64,000 bases of DNA, taken from contig JAFBJZ010000635.1 in assembly GCA_016785225.1 (NCBI GenBank), positions 930,001-994,000 on the forward strand. The letters are read 5' to 3'. Shown one piece after another: positions 22,901 to 36,800 of the stretch. The notes beneath the pieces were generated by a model that was given only the letters and a program-made list of their open reading frames with translations, was not told where the DNA came from and did no database searches. Position 1 is the stretch's first letter, and every line of letters begins with the position of its first letter. A program made the translations under genes and the position numbers. Source of the stretch: Psettodes erumei. Taxonomy: Eukaryota > Chordata > Actinopteri > Pleuronectiformes > Psettodidae.

Positions 22901-24975
22901 GTTGCCACACCTTGTCTGTTCCTCTGTTGGTTTCCAGGCATCTAGTCATGTTGCACCAAACAGTCTGAGGCCCTGAGGAGACCAGGCATGTAAAGGTTGG
23001 CAACCAACCAGCGCAAAATATACACAAACCCTCGAGCCACTAAGTCAGCTCTATTTTTCTGCCCCCTCCCGCTCTATCTCTGCTGAGGATAACGTTCTGG
23101 TAAATATCTGCAAGCCCTGAACCAACCTCAGCTTTCACCAACATCAAACCATTAATCTCAGAAATGAAGGAGTCTGTATCCGCAGGGTGAACAGATCCCC
23201 TCATGACCCGCGTGAGCTTATCCGGACAAGAGCCCCCCTCAGGATATCAATCAGCGGCATGCTCTCCGCCGCTCATTGGCCCTTTTTAAGGGAGTGTCAG
23301 CAGCCCGTTGGCTCACTTCTCGTCACTTGACGTCAGGAAAGGAGGAGGGGAAGGAAGGGACTCAATAAGGACCTTTTGTCATAAATTTCACACAGCGCTG
23401 GGGCACGATGTGATGTCAGGAGAGAAAGCAAACAAGTGATGTTTGGCTGCTTATGTAATGCATTTTTCTTTGTGTCGATGTCCAGCCAGCGAGCGAGAAA
23501 TCAAATCACAAGTGAGGGCATCGTCGCATTAGTCTGAAGCAGCAGCAGAATTTTATCTTGAAATCAATCAGACTAAGATTTATTGAGAAACTGTGGTCTT
23601 CTTTCATCTGACATTTTCTTTGTCAGTTGTGTTGGTTGTCTAACCTTTGTCAGGGCTTATTCTTCTTTGCAACATTGCCTTACAGCAAAACCTTTGCCAC
23701 TGTTTGTGCATCTTGTGTTTCTCGTGTCCTTTGCACAGCAGTTGGTGTTTGTTGTAATGTCCCATGTGTGCTTCTGCCAGCATGTATTTTTAATTTCTGC
23801 TTCTAATTTGATGGAGAAGGCTGTGATGCAAATTGTGGAAAAGTTGTTCTTTTTGCCAGTTTTATACTGTTTATACAGTATTTTCTTCAGGTAGTGTTCC
23901 TGACATTTTGGTCCGTACATACGTTATCATGTTCAAACAATGGTTGAATTAGAGATATTGGTATTGCCATATACCTCAAAAGTCAAATATCAGTCTGGCT
24001 TCAGGCTTATTGACAAAAAATCTGCATCTCTAATAGTGTTCATTCAAGTTTGAAATCCCCTCTGGTTGAATTAGGCCTGCACTCAAAACAACATCTTCAG
24101 CATCATCGGTGCTTCTTCTTCTGTTTCTAAAAGACTTTTGATTTCTGGGCTGTGTTGAATTGGCGGCTAGCCTCGTCCTTCCTCACATGGGAATATGGGT
24201 CAGCGGGGCTCGGTCATATGTATGCGTGGGGTGGGGGGGTCCGTGGGTGCTGTTTAACCAGTGGACCCCTGTGAAATACCACGAGTGTCTGCATGTTTCT
24301 GAGCGCAGGTGTGTGAAGGTGAGCGTCCAGCCAAGCAGCTCATCCAAACATGCTGTCGTCGCTCCCTTGTCTCAGAAGTTTTCCATCGTCACGCACGTGA
24401 GAAAAAAAAAGATAGCGACGCGTTTGTGAGACGTCTTTAACCGCACAAGCTTGTTTTCAAGTCACAATATTTGCCAACTGGGACACTTTTTGTTATCACC
24501 CGCTGATATCACGCAGGGTCTGAGTGGCTGCAATCCTCTCGATAAGACTCGTTGTTTGCTCAAGATTTTTCCTTCGGAGACGTTACAGGTTAGGAGTTGC
24601 AAGCTGCACGCTGGCATTGTGCAATACAACCCCCATTGCATAAATGTGGCTATTAAAAGGGGAAGAGTGAGAAAAACAAGCCATGAATGTTTTCTTTGTA
24701 CAGATCATTTCAGACTGCTTGCATATTTCTATCTCTCGTGCCATTTATTTTTGTTTTTCAGATATCATATAAAGGATAACTGCTTATCACTCAGTCACCT
24801 TTTTTTGAACTTCTACTTTGTGCTGATAGAAATATGGGAAGTTCAGAAGAATCATCTGCGTTTGTGCTGTGTTGTTGACTGGTTTGACAGGTGTCCTATT
24901 TGTACTGGACAGAAAGCCTTTCCCCTATTGCCAGCTCTCCACACCCTGCTGACCTGATATAACCAGTAACTGTGG

Positions 24976-25009
<34 letters not shown>

Positions 25010-26661
25010 AGAATGATGTTTATGTACAAGAAACAAAGTCTGGTCTGTGTGTGTTAGAGAGAGAGAGGGAGAGGGCAGGAGAGAGATGGACGGAGATAAG
25101 TGAATGCCTTGTATGTTCTTCGGTGAAACAAAGTGAGTGCATGTGTGTGTGCACTCACTTTGTGCAGGCACACATGCACTTGTGAATCAGAGATTAGCCC
25201 CCACCTAAATGTGGGCAAGCACTCGGACGAGCCTATTAATGCCTGACCTGACCTCCTCTTTATTCCCTCCATCCATCACTCTGAAGACTCGAAGAAAACA
25301 TGGGCAGCAAAACAACAACTGCCGTTAACAGAAGGAGAGACGGCTGCTCCCACTGGTTGCTCTGATTGGCCCAGAGACGTAGCTTGGAAGGGCTGCTATT
25401 GGCTAAGGGGAGACACACCTCTAGAATCTGTTTATGTTCAGCCAGAAAGAAGGGTAAAAACAGGGGAGAGTTGGAGGAAGGGGATATCGGGGTGGGGTGT
25501 GATTGCAAAGGGCTGGAAAACATCCACTGGAGCGCCTTCAAAAAAAACCTTCTAGGAAACTAGGATGTTTGTTTGCACTCCTGTTGTATGTGTGTGTTTG
25601 TGGGTTTGTGCTGAGCCCCCTTAAAATCACAACCAGGCTAAAGCTAACTCAGTCAACAATGTCTGTGAGCCAGCAGCCCTTTCCAAAAAGTTAACAGTTG
25701 ATAGAGGAAAATCAACATCTTTATCTCTGGTAATCACATTGACATGTTTCTGCGGTCAGGCCTGTCTCTGCATGCCTTACCACTGTATCATCAACAGCAG
25801 CTCAGTCACTCGTCATATCTGACATACATTTCATTCGTCACGTGTGACACGCTGTATGCGATGCAGAGCCGTGCAGTGGGAAAGGTGTCTGTAAAGTTGA
25901 AGCGAGCTGGCCAGTTACAGTGCGTCTGCCTTGTTTCAGGGGAGCTGTTGTTTTTCTAATCACAGATGTCGAGGAGGTGGGAGGAGCTTGCGATGTTTGT
26001 GTCTCAGTTGAGCCGGACAAAAAGTTCTCCACAGTCTATGGAGGTGAACGGTCAGGCATTGTGTCTTCAAAACACTGACTTCAACCAAGATTAGGTAACC
26101 TTACCCTAGAACATACAGTATATACAATCTGAGGGCGGATATCTTAATAGAGCTGTTTCAGCAATGACCAAGAAAGGGGTCACTCCAAAAAGGGCGGTGT
26201 CGAGATATACTGTACAATGTGGAAAGGCTCACACAATTTTCGAGAATTTAACAATCAAGATTTTAATGAAGACGGGGAAATCTGTACTTCTTACAAAATC
26301 CATCACAAGGACAACACTAAAAGCGCTGTAGAGAAAATGAGAAGACAAAAAGGAAAGGAAACGCTGAATCTAAAGATCAGTCATCCTCCTCGCAGAAGAA
26401 TCGTTGGGTCATGCACTGCAGGGTTTTAAGACTGCTCTCCTGTGACTGCAGTTCCCAGGGCTGACTGAGGTCAAAGGTGTTGTAGTTCCTATACAGGTGT
26501 GTTTGAAGAATCATTGCTATAGTCTACATTAAGGGGATGCGCGCATGTGTGTACTGTATATACAGCATGTTTACAAGCGGGGGTCCAAGCCAGGGATTTG
26601 TGCGAGTTATGAAAGCTGAGGGAATTGCAGGGTCACCCAATCCTTGTTTACTATCTCACCG

Positions 26662-26703
<42 letters not shown>

Positions 26704-27209
26704 AGTTTGAGGAAGGGTGTCTGGGACTGCTCAAAGGTGTTAGTGACCCATGGGCTAGCCTGAGGAAAAGGCTTGGGTTACTAATGCGTAGGTTACTTGC
26801 ATACATATTCTCTTCTGAGCATCATGTGACGGGGTGAGTGGGTGGGGGGTCCAGGAAGTAGTGCTGATACAAAGCAGGTTGTTGCATCATGAGACGCCCT
26901 CTCCCCCTTTCTTCCACCATGGTCCTCCTCTTATGTCACATCTGTTTGTCTTCACTCTTCAGGTTGGGCAAGGCTTGAGCCACACTCTTAGTCACTACTT
27001 GTCTATAGCATGCATGCTGCACATGTACTAATACTTGCCATGCTTTTATTTATTCTATAACTCTGCTGTAGTAGCATATGGGACATTTGACAGTCCAGTG
27101 TCACTGATAGCCCTACAAAACAATTGGGGAGAGGTATGGTGAATGGCCAGTTCCCAAAAAAGTAACTTGCATGTTACTTTGACACACAGATGAGTAAACA
27201 CGTGATATA

Positions 27210-27244
<35 letters not shown>

Positions 27245-30200
27245 TAGTGGGGGTCAATGGTGTTTGAATATTTCATTCACCCGCCCGTCACCCCCTGCAG
27301 GAGCCTGCTGAAGGCTGTTTTTGCTCAGAGTTTCATGTTCGGGCATGTTGTACCAACATATTGTAAAGCTCTGCGTGTCTCATTTTCAACCAAGTCAATA
27401 AAAAACAAATGCTTCCTCAGGCTGATAACTGTTTTGTTTCACTGTGTGCAGCAGTATCAGCCTGCTGATCGGGACTCTATCTGTCCTTTCATAAAGCTGG
27501 TTATACAGCCACCAAGAACGTGCAGAAGCAAATAAATAACTGAACTCTGTTTTGTTTTGTTTTAACATTGAAGATACACTGTCTCACTTTTTACGTATGT
27601 ACAGAAAGTGCGTAACATGAACATTACTACTCTCTGTACTGGATGTTCTTCCCATCTCTGGGTCAGTTTACTCAGAACGGAAAGGTTATGGCACTTAACA
27701 GGCCAGCGCATACACAAGTCACAGTCATACACGCATGAAAGTATGTGCGCAAACAGACATGGAGCGGTATACACTTGCAGAGGCCGACTGGTGAGCTATA
27801 CATGAAGCCGTCACACAAGAAACTTGTGTGAAACATTCGGCCGTTCGGGCCAGAATCGCTTCGGCGTGCGTGTGTGAATGTGCTGAAGTGTCTGTGCAAT
27901 GGAAGAAGTCATTTGAATCACAGTGGCGGCGATGACGTGTATGTGCGCGTGTAAAATGTGGGGCGCATGATAGATGTGATCGGTAGGCGTGATTGTGCGT
28001 GCGTGCATGTGTGCATGTGTATGTGTATGTGTGGTGTGTATTGGCTGGAGCCCACACTCCTCACCGGTTCAGACTAGTTTATGTGTCATTGTGGGGTATG
28101 TGGCTGCGGCCTTGCTACACAAAGCCACTTGTAATAACAGAGGAGTTTTGCTCTCCATGAAGGGTGGCGGTCGATGGAGCGTGGTGCCGTGCACAAACCG
28201 GTTTGGTGCCAAGCTCACGGCTGCTTTTCTCTCTCTCTTCAGCGCGCACACGGAGGGGGTGAGGCGGGGGTGGGGGCAATACAGAACTGTGAACAAGTGG
28301 TTAGAAAGTCACACAAATAAACACAAGTGATAGCTGTGTAACTGGGTGAAGAAGGAGAGGTGTTGATTTAAAGAGGAAGGCTGATGCAGAATAGAAGGCT
28401 GTGAGGGAAAGTTTGTGTGTCGCTCACAGGAAGTAAAGCTTACAGTGCGCTACCCCGCACAGGAAGTAGAATGAGTGGGTAAGAGGTCGTCTGAGCCCAC
28501 GGGGGTTCTCTCAGGTTTCAACAGCTGTGCGTGATATCTGCTGTAACCTAACTTCATAGACCCTTAACTGAACAGACATGATGTAGCAGATTGGTTTGGA
28601 AGGCCTTTGAATACAGCTGATTTGGTACAATACACATTGTACATACAAACATGACAGGGCAATGCACCAAAATCAACTTCCTGCTACAACTGTATAATAC
28701 CTCTGTGTCTCTGAGGAGAGGTTTGTTAAGTTTAGTGGGCTACAAACGGGGCTTATACTACAGGGGTGTCTAATAAAAGATGCAATCAAGTTGCATTATG
28801 GGAATCATAGGATACTGTGTTCTTGGTGGTTGAAACTGTACTCGGGAGAGCAGCAAGTCCGCAGCATCACTGTTGGCCACTTTTCTTAAAGATCTGTCAC
28901 TCACAGATCCCCACACTTCCTCTCAGTACTATATTGAATTGTTGGACTGTAACTGCACTCATGCCTAAATACAGTGGTTATAATCATCTTACAGACACAT
29001 TAGAATATCATGCATGACATGTTTCAGGAAGGCAAAATGCAGCCATTTCATCACATGTTTTTACCAACTATTAACACTGGAAGAAAAACAACCCAACAAT
29101 ATAATAACAAAGTCCATCACGCTTGCGTAAATCTGCACTGAATAGATTTGCATTGGTTTTAGCCAAGAACAAACAAAAACTCTTTGTTTACTTGTAACTG
29201 GGAATTTGTGCCTCAATAAAAATCAAATATCATTCCAGCACACTGTGTTTTTCCACAGTGGATCTAACCAAAGAAAAGTTACTGTAACTAATATTAACTG
29301 TATTATTCTTTTCGGCCTAACGTCCCATACATACAATGATTATCTGCATATGTGCCGGTTTTTCTCTCGCAGATATTTGATATTTAAATATTCCATTTCA
29401 CGTGTCAATCTTAAGCTCTCACTGTATTACTTTCACTTCCTGCTTCATCTCTTTTCACATCCGGCTCTTTTTCTTCCCCCCACAGATACTTTGCCTTGTT
29501 TCTCTCTCTCACACACACAACACAAGCACTTTCACAGCCACACACATGCACACTGACAGTGACTAAGGTCGGCTTGTTATTGTAGGCAGCTGGCGGAGGG
29601 CTTTCCTGTCCAAATAGTCCAAACGCTGAGGTGGCAGAGCTTTGAGGGACAGGGGGGAGACACACAGAGTAGAGAGAATAGGCGGAGTGGGGTGACCACC
29701 AGCTAATCCTCGAGCCATGGCATGGGGCAGGAAACATGGGGGCATGGGAGATAGGCAGGGGCCAACGAGTTCTTCCTCGCTCACCCCGAATGGCTGATAC
29801 GGCTGGATGTACATATGACTGAACATGTAAATACACACTTGCTGGGTTATTTTACAGCACCAAGGCAAAGGCCAAACCTGACCCCCTCAGCCACCACCCA
29901 CTGAGTTTGTCAGGTGAGACTGTGGTGCGGCCCACCTCCGAACCTCACTCTCATACTTTTCCTCCCTTGTTGAAAAGTGACAAAACTGCTGAAAATCCAT
30001 TGCAATCAATTTGAATCACTATGTACAGGTCCTGACAAATGCAGACTCAATTAAAGGAAATGATGAGTAATAATCCTTTACGCTAAGCATGATTCAGCTT
30101 AGTGCAAAGGCGCTAAGCTGAATAATGCCACACCGCCTACACAAATGCCAGAGCATTCACTTATGCTGCAGGTGATATTAAGGTGAGTCATACTATTTAA

Positions 30201-33200
30201 TAAGTTGAGCCTCTTGCCACCAGGTACTTCTAATGATCTCTGGTGCTAAAAAGAGTAGAAATAAAAACACATTTTTGTACTCTGTACCCTGCAGTATTAT
30301 GTGCTCTCAATGCTACTTGCTAATGTGCTTGCTTTTATGGTCCTCTCTTTATTTGTTGTGAGTGTGAGCTGAAAAACTAAGTTAATATATCGACAGAAAA
30401 ATAATCAGCAACTTCTGTGATAACCAATGAGCAGAAGAAAAATGACCCAGATTCAGATTTTCTGCTTTTCTTTCTCCTCTGTAATAGTTAACTGAATAGC
30501 TTTGTGTTTTGGCAAGATGTGAAAAATCACCTTGGGCTTAGATAATTATTTTCCACCACTATGTCACATTTTTTAGACTGAGTAATTAATTGAGTGAAGA
30601 AGGAGTTGGTCAATTAATTGATAATGAAATTGAAAACGAATAGTTAAATGCAGCCAACTGGAGTCCTTGAAATTGTATGCTTTGAGGCACTTTATGAAGA
30701 AGAAATATACCTGAGTAACATTTAAATATTTTAGTTTTCATGGTTCATGTGTACTTTGGGAAAAAATATCAGAACTATCCAAAATATGGATGTTTCTAGT
30801 GATCACTCTTTTAGTTTATGTATTGGTCAGCACTTAAACAACATTGTGGTCAACAAAGGAAGTACCCAGTTGGATTAATAGTCATATGTTCCAGTTATAT
30901 AGTGTAAACCTATAACTGTGAAGTCAAAACAGCAGATTACAGCAAAGTTAAAACCTAAACACTCCCACACTGTTACAGTTATAGATGACAGCATGAATTA
31001 TAAGCTGTGTTGCCTGGGTAAATGACCTAAGGTGCAAACTGCTGAGGATCATGTGACACCCCCCCCCACACACACACACACACACACACAGACACCCTAC
31101 CTCAGCCCCTCAGTATTATGTAACCCTGGGGTAAGTGGGACGGCTGAGGGGGGTTTATTTTCATTCTCTGACGCTCCTGTGTGGCATTCTGCACCGGCCT
31201 GTACCGCTGCGTCCACTAGTTTATGATTTCTGTGTTTCTTCCTAACGCATACAGTCGGGGGCAGGAAAGTACACACATGCACAGTGAAGCATCACGAGTA
31301 ATGAAAACTCACTGGACACTGATATTGCTGTGGGAACAGCCAAAATTCATAGAGAAAGGAAAAGGGAAGGACCAGAAACCAAACAAAGTGTGGAGCCGCC
31401 TAACTGGAGCGCTGGGCAGTGGGAGCTGTGTGCCTGCACCACGTCTGTGTGTCTTTTCTCACATTCGCAGAGGGCTCTGCTTCGTTGAAGGCAGATGGGG
31501 AGTTTGGGAGGTGGCTGAGGTGAGATAATATTGGGAATCGGAGGAGAAAAGAAACGTGCACATTTGAAGATGCTACACAGACAATGGGAAGACGAGAGTG
31601 AGAGAAAGGATGGAGTGGGAGTGGTTATTTTGGCAGATAGCCTGTGCAGCTGCTTTAGACAAGGACCTTCTGCAGCAAAGATCAGGAAAATATTAGCTCA
31701 AAAGACACACAAACACTTTTTCTCCTTGCAAACACACACCACTGGATGATGATTTAAAAAATCTTCATCATTTGACATCGGGAGCTTGTTTTTGTTTTGC
31801 TGTCAAAGCAGTTTTCATACACTGATTTAAATCAGCTTTGGAAATGAACTGGGAGGCTTCCTCTGTCACAGTTTTGATAAGTCAGTGAAGAGTTTGTGTA
31901 AACAGTTTTTTTTGGTCAGTTTTCCGTTTTTCCTCAGGCAGCAGGTTACAAACAAGTCATTTAACTGTTAACCCTGTATTATCTATTATGCTAAACTTAT
32001 GAATGCTAATATGTGATCAGGTTGTTTAAAGTGCTTTTGTTTTTGTTTTGTTTTGGGGGATTTTTTTGGGAGGGGGGGGTCAAATCCTGAAAAGCACTTT
32101 GATTAGGTATTCTGGCACCTGAAGGCCACCATTGTTGCTTTCCACGATTCATTCAACCAGAAATGTCAGAAAATGGTCATATCGCTCACTCTCCTTTTTA
32201 AGTAAAACAACATAAGATGCTGTATTTGACAAAAAACAACTTCAATGGAACTTTCACTTGCACTTTTAAACTTTACTCTGAAGGTTATGTTACAGTTTTT
32301 TACACTGTCTAAAGCAAGGCTGCCATGTGTTTATTAAATGGTCAAACTGCGATTTAAAAGGTATGTACACAGGCTGAACTTTGCCTGACATGAAATATGA
32401 ACTGATATATGTCTGCTTTTTTAGGGAAATAAATCTCGTCACTCTGAGTAATTGCCATTACATTTTTAGTGACAGTAAAAAGAGCTTCCTGACCCAGAGC
32501 AAACTTGCTGAGACGGCAGTGAAGCAGCCTGTACTTTATGTTCTCATGGCATTATGTGCAATCTGACAGTTTGTAAATGAGCTGAGAGTTCTTTCAGTCT
32601 AAGGTCCCTTAGCTTCAGAACCGTTGCATAACTCCTCTGCATGTGAATGTCCACGCCGCATCCATCGCACAGACGGACTTCTCCCGTTTGCTCAGCAACT
32701 CCAGAACATTTGACACGAAGGTGCAAAACGCGCCTGCCGCTATCTACAGTTAATGAGCCACTTGTTTGGATGTTTGCTTGTTTGTGTCTGAAGAAACTAG
32801 CTGATCTTTACTGACTCTGCAGCACGGCAGGTGACAGGAAGGCACAAACACACTCACACACACAGTACACACAAACACGCTGACATGCACACACAGACCA
32901 GGCCCTGTCCTAAGGGGACACGATGTTCTGTTGACCCTGCAGTTGGAGGACAGCAAGGAGAATATTGGGAGTAGCTACGGTGACATGTAAATTAACATGC
33001 CCGTGAGAAACAATGCCCCGCCCAAGACCCCAGGCTGCCCTTCTCTAACTGCATGTGTGTGTGTGTCCTTTGTCAACATGTATTGTACACTGGACATTGT
33101 TGAGGATCTTGATGCAGCTGTGTTGTCTCGTCTCCTAAGGCTTTGAGTTTTTAGGAACTTCTATACATTTTTTTTTATTGAAATGTCAACATATGGTACA

Positions 33201-33775
33201 AAAAACAGGAAAAAGAACATTTACAACAAATATAAAACTGGCCGGCGATTCAGTCAGTGACAACATTGATCGATCGCAGCTGTTCCTCATCCTGACTGTT
33301 TGTCAGGCTGTCAACAGTTGCCTTGTATTTTTGTCAGCCCACAGTTTTGACAGTCATATTGACTTATATATAAAATCCATAAATATATATCATCTTCACT
33401 TTAATATATTTAACTGTCATCGCTTTCAACAGACTGTGGTGACAAGTAAGACATTTGTTGCTATGCTAACGTACATAAATAGACTGTTGGTACAATCTCT
33501 CAACAAGAAATGATAAAAAGGGACAAGAGCACATTTTTTTCAAATATCATGACTTTCAGTGACGAGTTGGTTTTTCCTCTTGTCTCTCCCTCAGTTAGTT
33601 GATTAACTTATTTTCTAAGTATAGTTTGGTTTTGCTGACTCTGTCTTGACTATCAAGCTAACAAAAAAGACACAGCTGTACCATAAGTTCACGTGCTGCC
33701 TTTCTATTAACACACACCATAAATTTATGGTCATGTTCAAGCTCATAACTAGAGCTCATACATCTTTAACTCTCT

Positions 33776-33809
<34 letters not shown>

Positions 33810-36800
33810 TGTCCTCTTTTCCTCTTCCTGGCTGCTTCCTGTTCAGATCCAGGGGTGTGCTCCACTTCCTTCCTCCGCTGCCACAATCTTGGTCAGGCTT
33901 CCTTCATGTCTCCCAGCTTTATGAAATCTGCTGCGTATGACTATGTGTTTTGGCACGTATCTCTACAGTGTACCAGAGTACACATTAAACGTGCACACAT
34001 GCAGGTGGTGGATGAGAGTGCGTGTGGAAAATGGGACTTCTCTGCTGTGTTTTGATGCGATCCACCGCCTGTCACCTCTGAGGTCAAAGACAGATAAGAA
34101 AAGACATAGAGTAACTTTCCCACACAATGACGACAGCGCTTGTGAAAATCCAGTCATAACCAGCCTGTCTCCATTCACTTTGAATTTTTATCTTTTTTCT
34201 CCAGTCTCAGTATCTTGCTGCCCAACCTCTTTCATTAATCGCACCTGACCAGATGTTGTCCGAGGTCATCTTAACCGATACCTGCCGGGGTTGTTACAGG
34301 GTTGTTAACTCTGCTGACTCAGACTCTTAAACACAGCAAAACAAAGAAAAAAGAAACTCTAAGCTCTTGTTTATGTGGTTAGCACTTCTCCATCACTGAT
34401 GAAACATCAATTTTCTTGCAACACAGAGGGATGTTTCTGCTTCCCATCTGGGGTGCTGTTGTTTTGACCCTAAGTCGCATTATTCGCTGCTTGTTGTTGT
34501 GGTCGTTAAAGCTTATTTTGCGGTTTTGTAATCTGGATAAAGAGAGAATGTGTTGTTCACTGAACATGTTAGCTTTAATCGTACAAACTAAAAAAATGAA
34601 CCTCTCCTTGTCATTTCATTAAAATGCTATATTTATGCGCTTTCACCCAAGGAGGCACAAGAAGTTAACAGCTGCTATTGGATTTTTTTAGCAAAAGATA
34701 TGCAACCTATTAGTACAGTTGAGGGCAAGGTAATATTTTGGCCATAACTCAAGGATTCATATGCTGATGCTGATGGGAAAAAAAGCAACCCACAAATGTC
34801 TAATATGATAAATGAGGAAGTCATGTCATTTTATTGACCAAAAGGTCAAAGTTCAACTTCACTGTGAAGTTAAGCAACTCTTCTGATGTTGTTTTTTTTT
34901 TTATTTGAGGAGGATGCTCACTATGAGGTTTAGTTTATGGAGAGAAGGATCAAGCTCAGGTTTTTTAAAGCTCTGGTCAGTGTCGATTTTGTCCATCCCC
35001 TTGTATCTTGACCCTCTGGCCCAAGGCCTGTCTGAGATCATGGGACTGTTTTCATGTGTGTATGTGGGGTGCCATAGAAACAACAGGGCCATCTGACAGG
35101 AGGACCTGTCCCATATCTTCCACCCTGGTAGAGTCCACTCCTGAGCTCTTGTGAAGCACTTTGGGAAATATGCTCTCCATTGCACTCCGGACACATGGTG
35201 GCTGATAAAGTTAGGGCATGACAGATGTCCTACATGCCAGAGCAGTCTGAGCAGCAGCAGTCCCTTTAAGGTTCACTGTTGAAGTTCATTATTTGTCTCA
35301 AAATGGAAAATCCAGAGTGTAAACACCAGACAGAGGCAAAATAAAACAGGAAGAGTACAGCAGCTTTCCATAAAGCAGATGCTGTGAAAGCAACCAGTCA
35401 ACAAAAACAGAAATACAGTTGTCATGTGCCTGCTGCAAATATTTTTAAAGCATGTTTTAAATAACACTCTTTCTATTAAAAAGTCCAGATCCACAAGACA
35501 GTCTTTTGGACACATAATGAGATGATGGGCCCTGCTCCCAGATCTCCTCCCCAAAGAAGTGCTGATTGCATCAACACTCTTAATCAAACACCTCTCTCGC
35601 ACCTCGCAAACCAAACTTTGTCCCTAAATATCAATGTCAACCGCTGCATGTCTCTTTCAATTACTTTCAAACAAAAACAACTTGCACAACCCTGCTCCAG
35701 AGCAAACCTTCTCCTACACAGGCCACAAAACACCAAACAATCCTCCTGAAGAAAGGCCTCTGTCTGGCTTGAAAGAGAAAACACAATCTCCCTTCAGATG
35801 GAAAAGCACTTTTTTTTTTTTTGAAAAGCCAGTGTTTTTTGCCATTCGAAGAAAACGGCGTGGAAAACATATTTGCCTCCTCCCTCAGCAATTGTTTCCA
35901 TGCTGTATAATCATTTCAGCTGTAGGAGTGTCAGCATGGGGAGATGCCTGGACGTCACAGGGGGAATGTTTATAGCCAGGATGACATGATAAAGGAAACG
36001 CACACGATTGTGGCGTTAAAACACAGATAGGAGAAAGAGAAAATGATGCAAAAAGCCTTGAAAGTGACCAGAAAACTGGGAGTGTGGTGACCTTATTCAG
36101 CGGGGGAGGGAGTCACTGTTTTGGCATTGCCTCCCCGAAGATATCTGGGGACTTTTCGGCCTACTATAACTTGGTTGTCTGTGCACCGTGGTGGGGGCAG
36201 GGGGGAACTGGGGAGCCTTATAGAGGGGGCCCTGTTTTCCATGTGTGCTGTTCATACTCGCAGTGTTCCTCTGCAGGCACGCTGTCTGTATGTGGAACAG
36301 CCGTGGAGAGCCTTGGCTCAGGGCTTTTTTTCTTTTCTTTTTTTTTTTTACAGAGCTGGCAAATTTGCTGGGGTTTGAGCTGTAGCATCTGTTGCTTTGA
36401 GGGGGCCTGCTATTTATCAAACTGAAGCTGAGTCTGCTGGGAGCCCAAAAGGGAAAGAAACATGGCTTACTATATAGGTTAACCCCCCCACCCCCCCACA
36501 GCCCTCTGTTGCCTCACTCTCTCAATCTGAAGACATGTTATTCAGAGCTGTATTTGTGCATGGGAGTAACGGGGGGGGGTATATACTAAAGGAAAGAGGG
36601 GGGTGAGGAGGGAAAATGAGAATGATAGGACGGGGCCTACAGTATATTATACGACTCCTTATAGTGTCACGGTTAAATGCATGAAAAAAAATCGACTTCT
36701 TTTTGCAAGCATTTGGCAGCCGATGTTGTTTTTCAAAACTTTCCTCAAATAGCTGGGTACTGAAATGCAGATGGGCCCCCGGCTTTTCAGGAATCCACCG

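Larger units (their letters stand above)
23421..30080. other. Intron segment without recognisable gene
   Basis: Contains TG tracts at 24980-25006, 26664-26700 and 27211-27242 and a degenerate TG-rich zone at 27988-28033. A p53-like pair at 27331-27350 scores 16/20. CCAAT-bearing GC-richer patches occur near 25345-25400. Minus-strand frames at 29411-29868 are proline-rich but unproven. Confidence 0.4.

Noticed and set aside
24451..24957. 168-codon open frame in sesn1 intron 1
   Set aside because: Composition is random, there is no family resemblance and no splice context. One or two frames this long are expected by chance among the stop-to-stop intervals of 64 kb.
964..36050. Several TTGCATCA/TGATGCAA words (near 964, 12361, 13757, 26882, 36043) resembling ATF4 amino-acid response elements
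   Set aside because: An 8-mer is expected about twice by chance in 64 kb. The copies are scattered, none sits at a promoter, and none is clustered.
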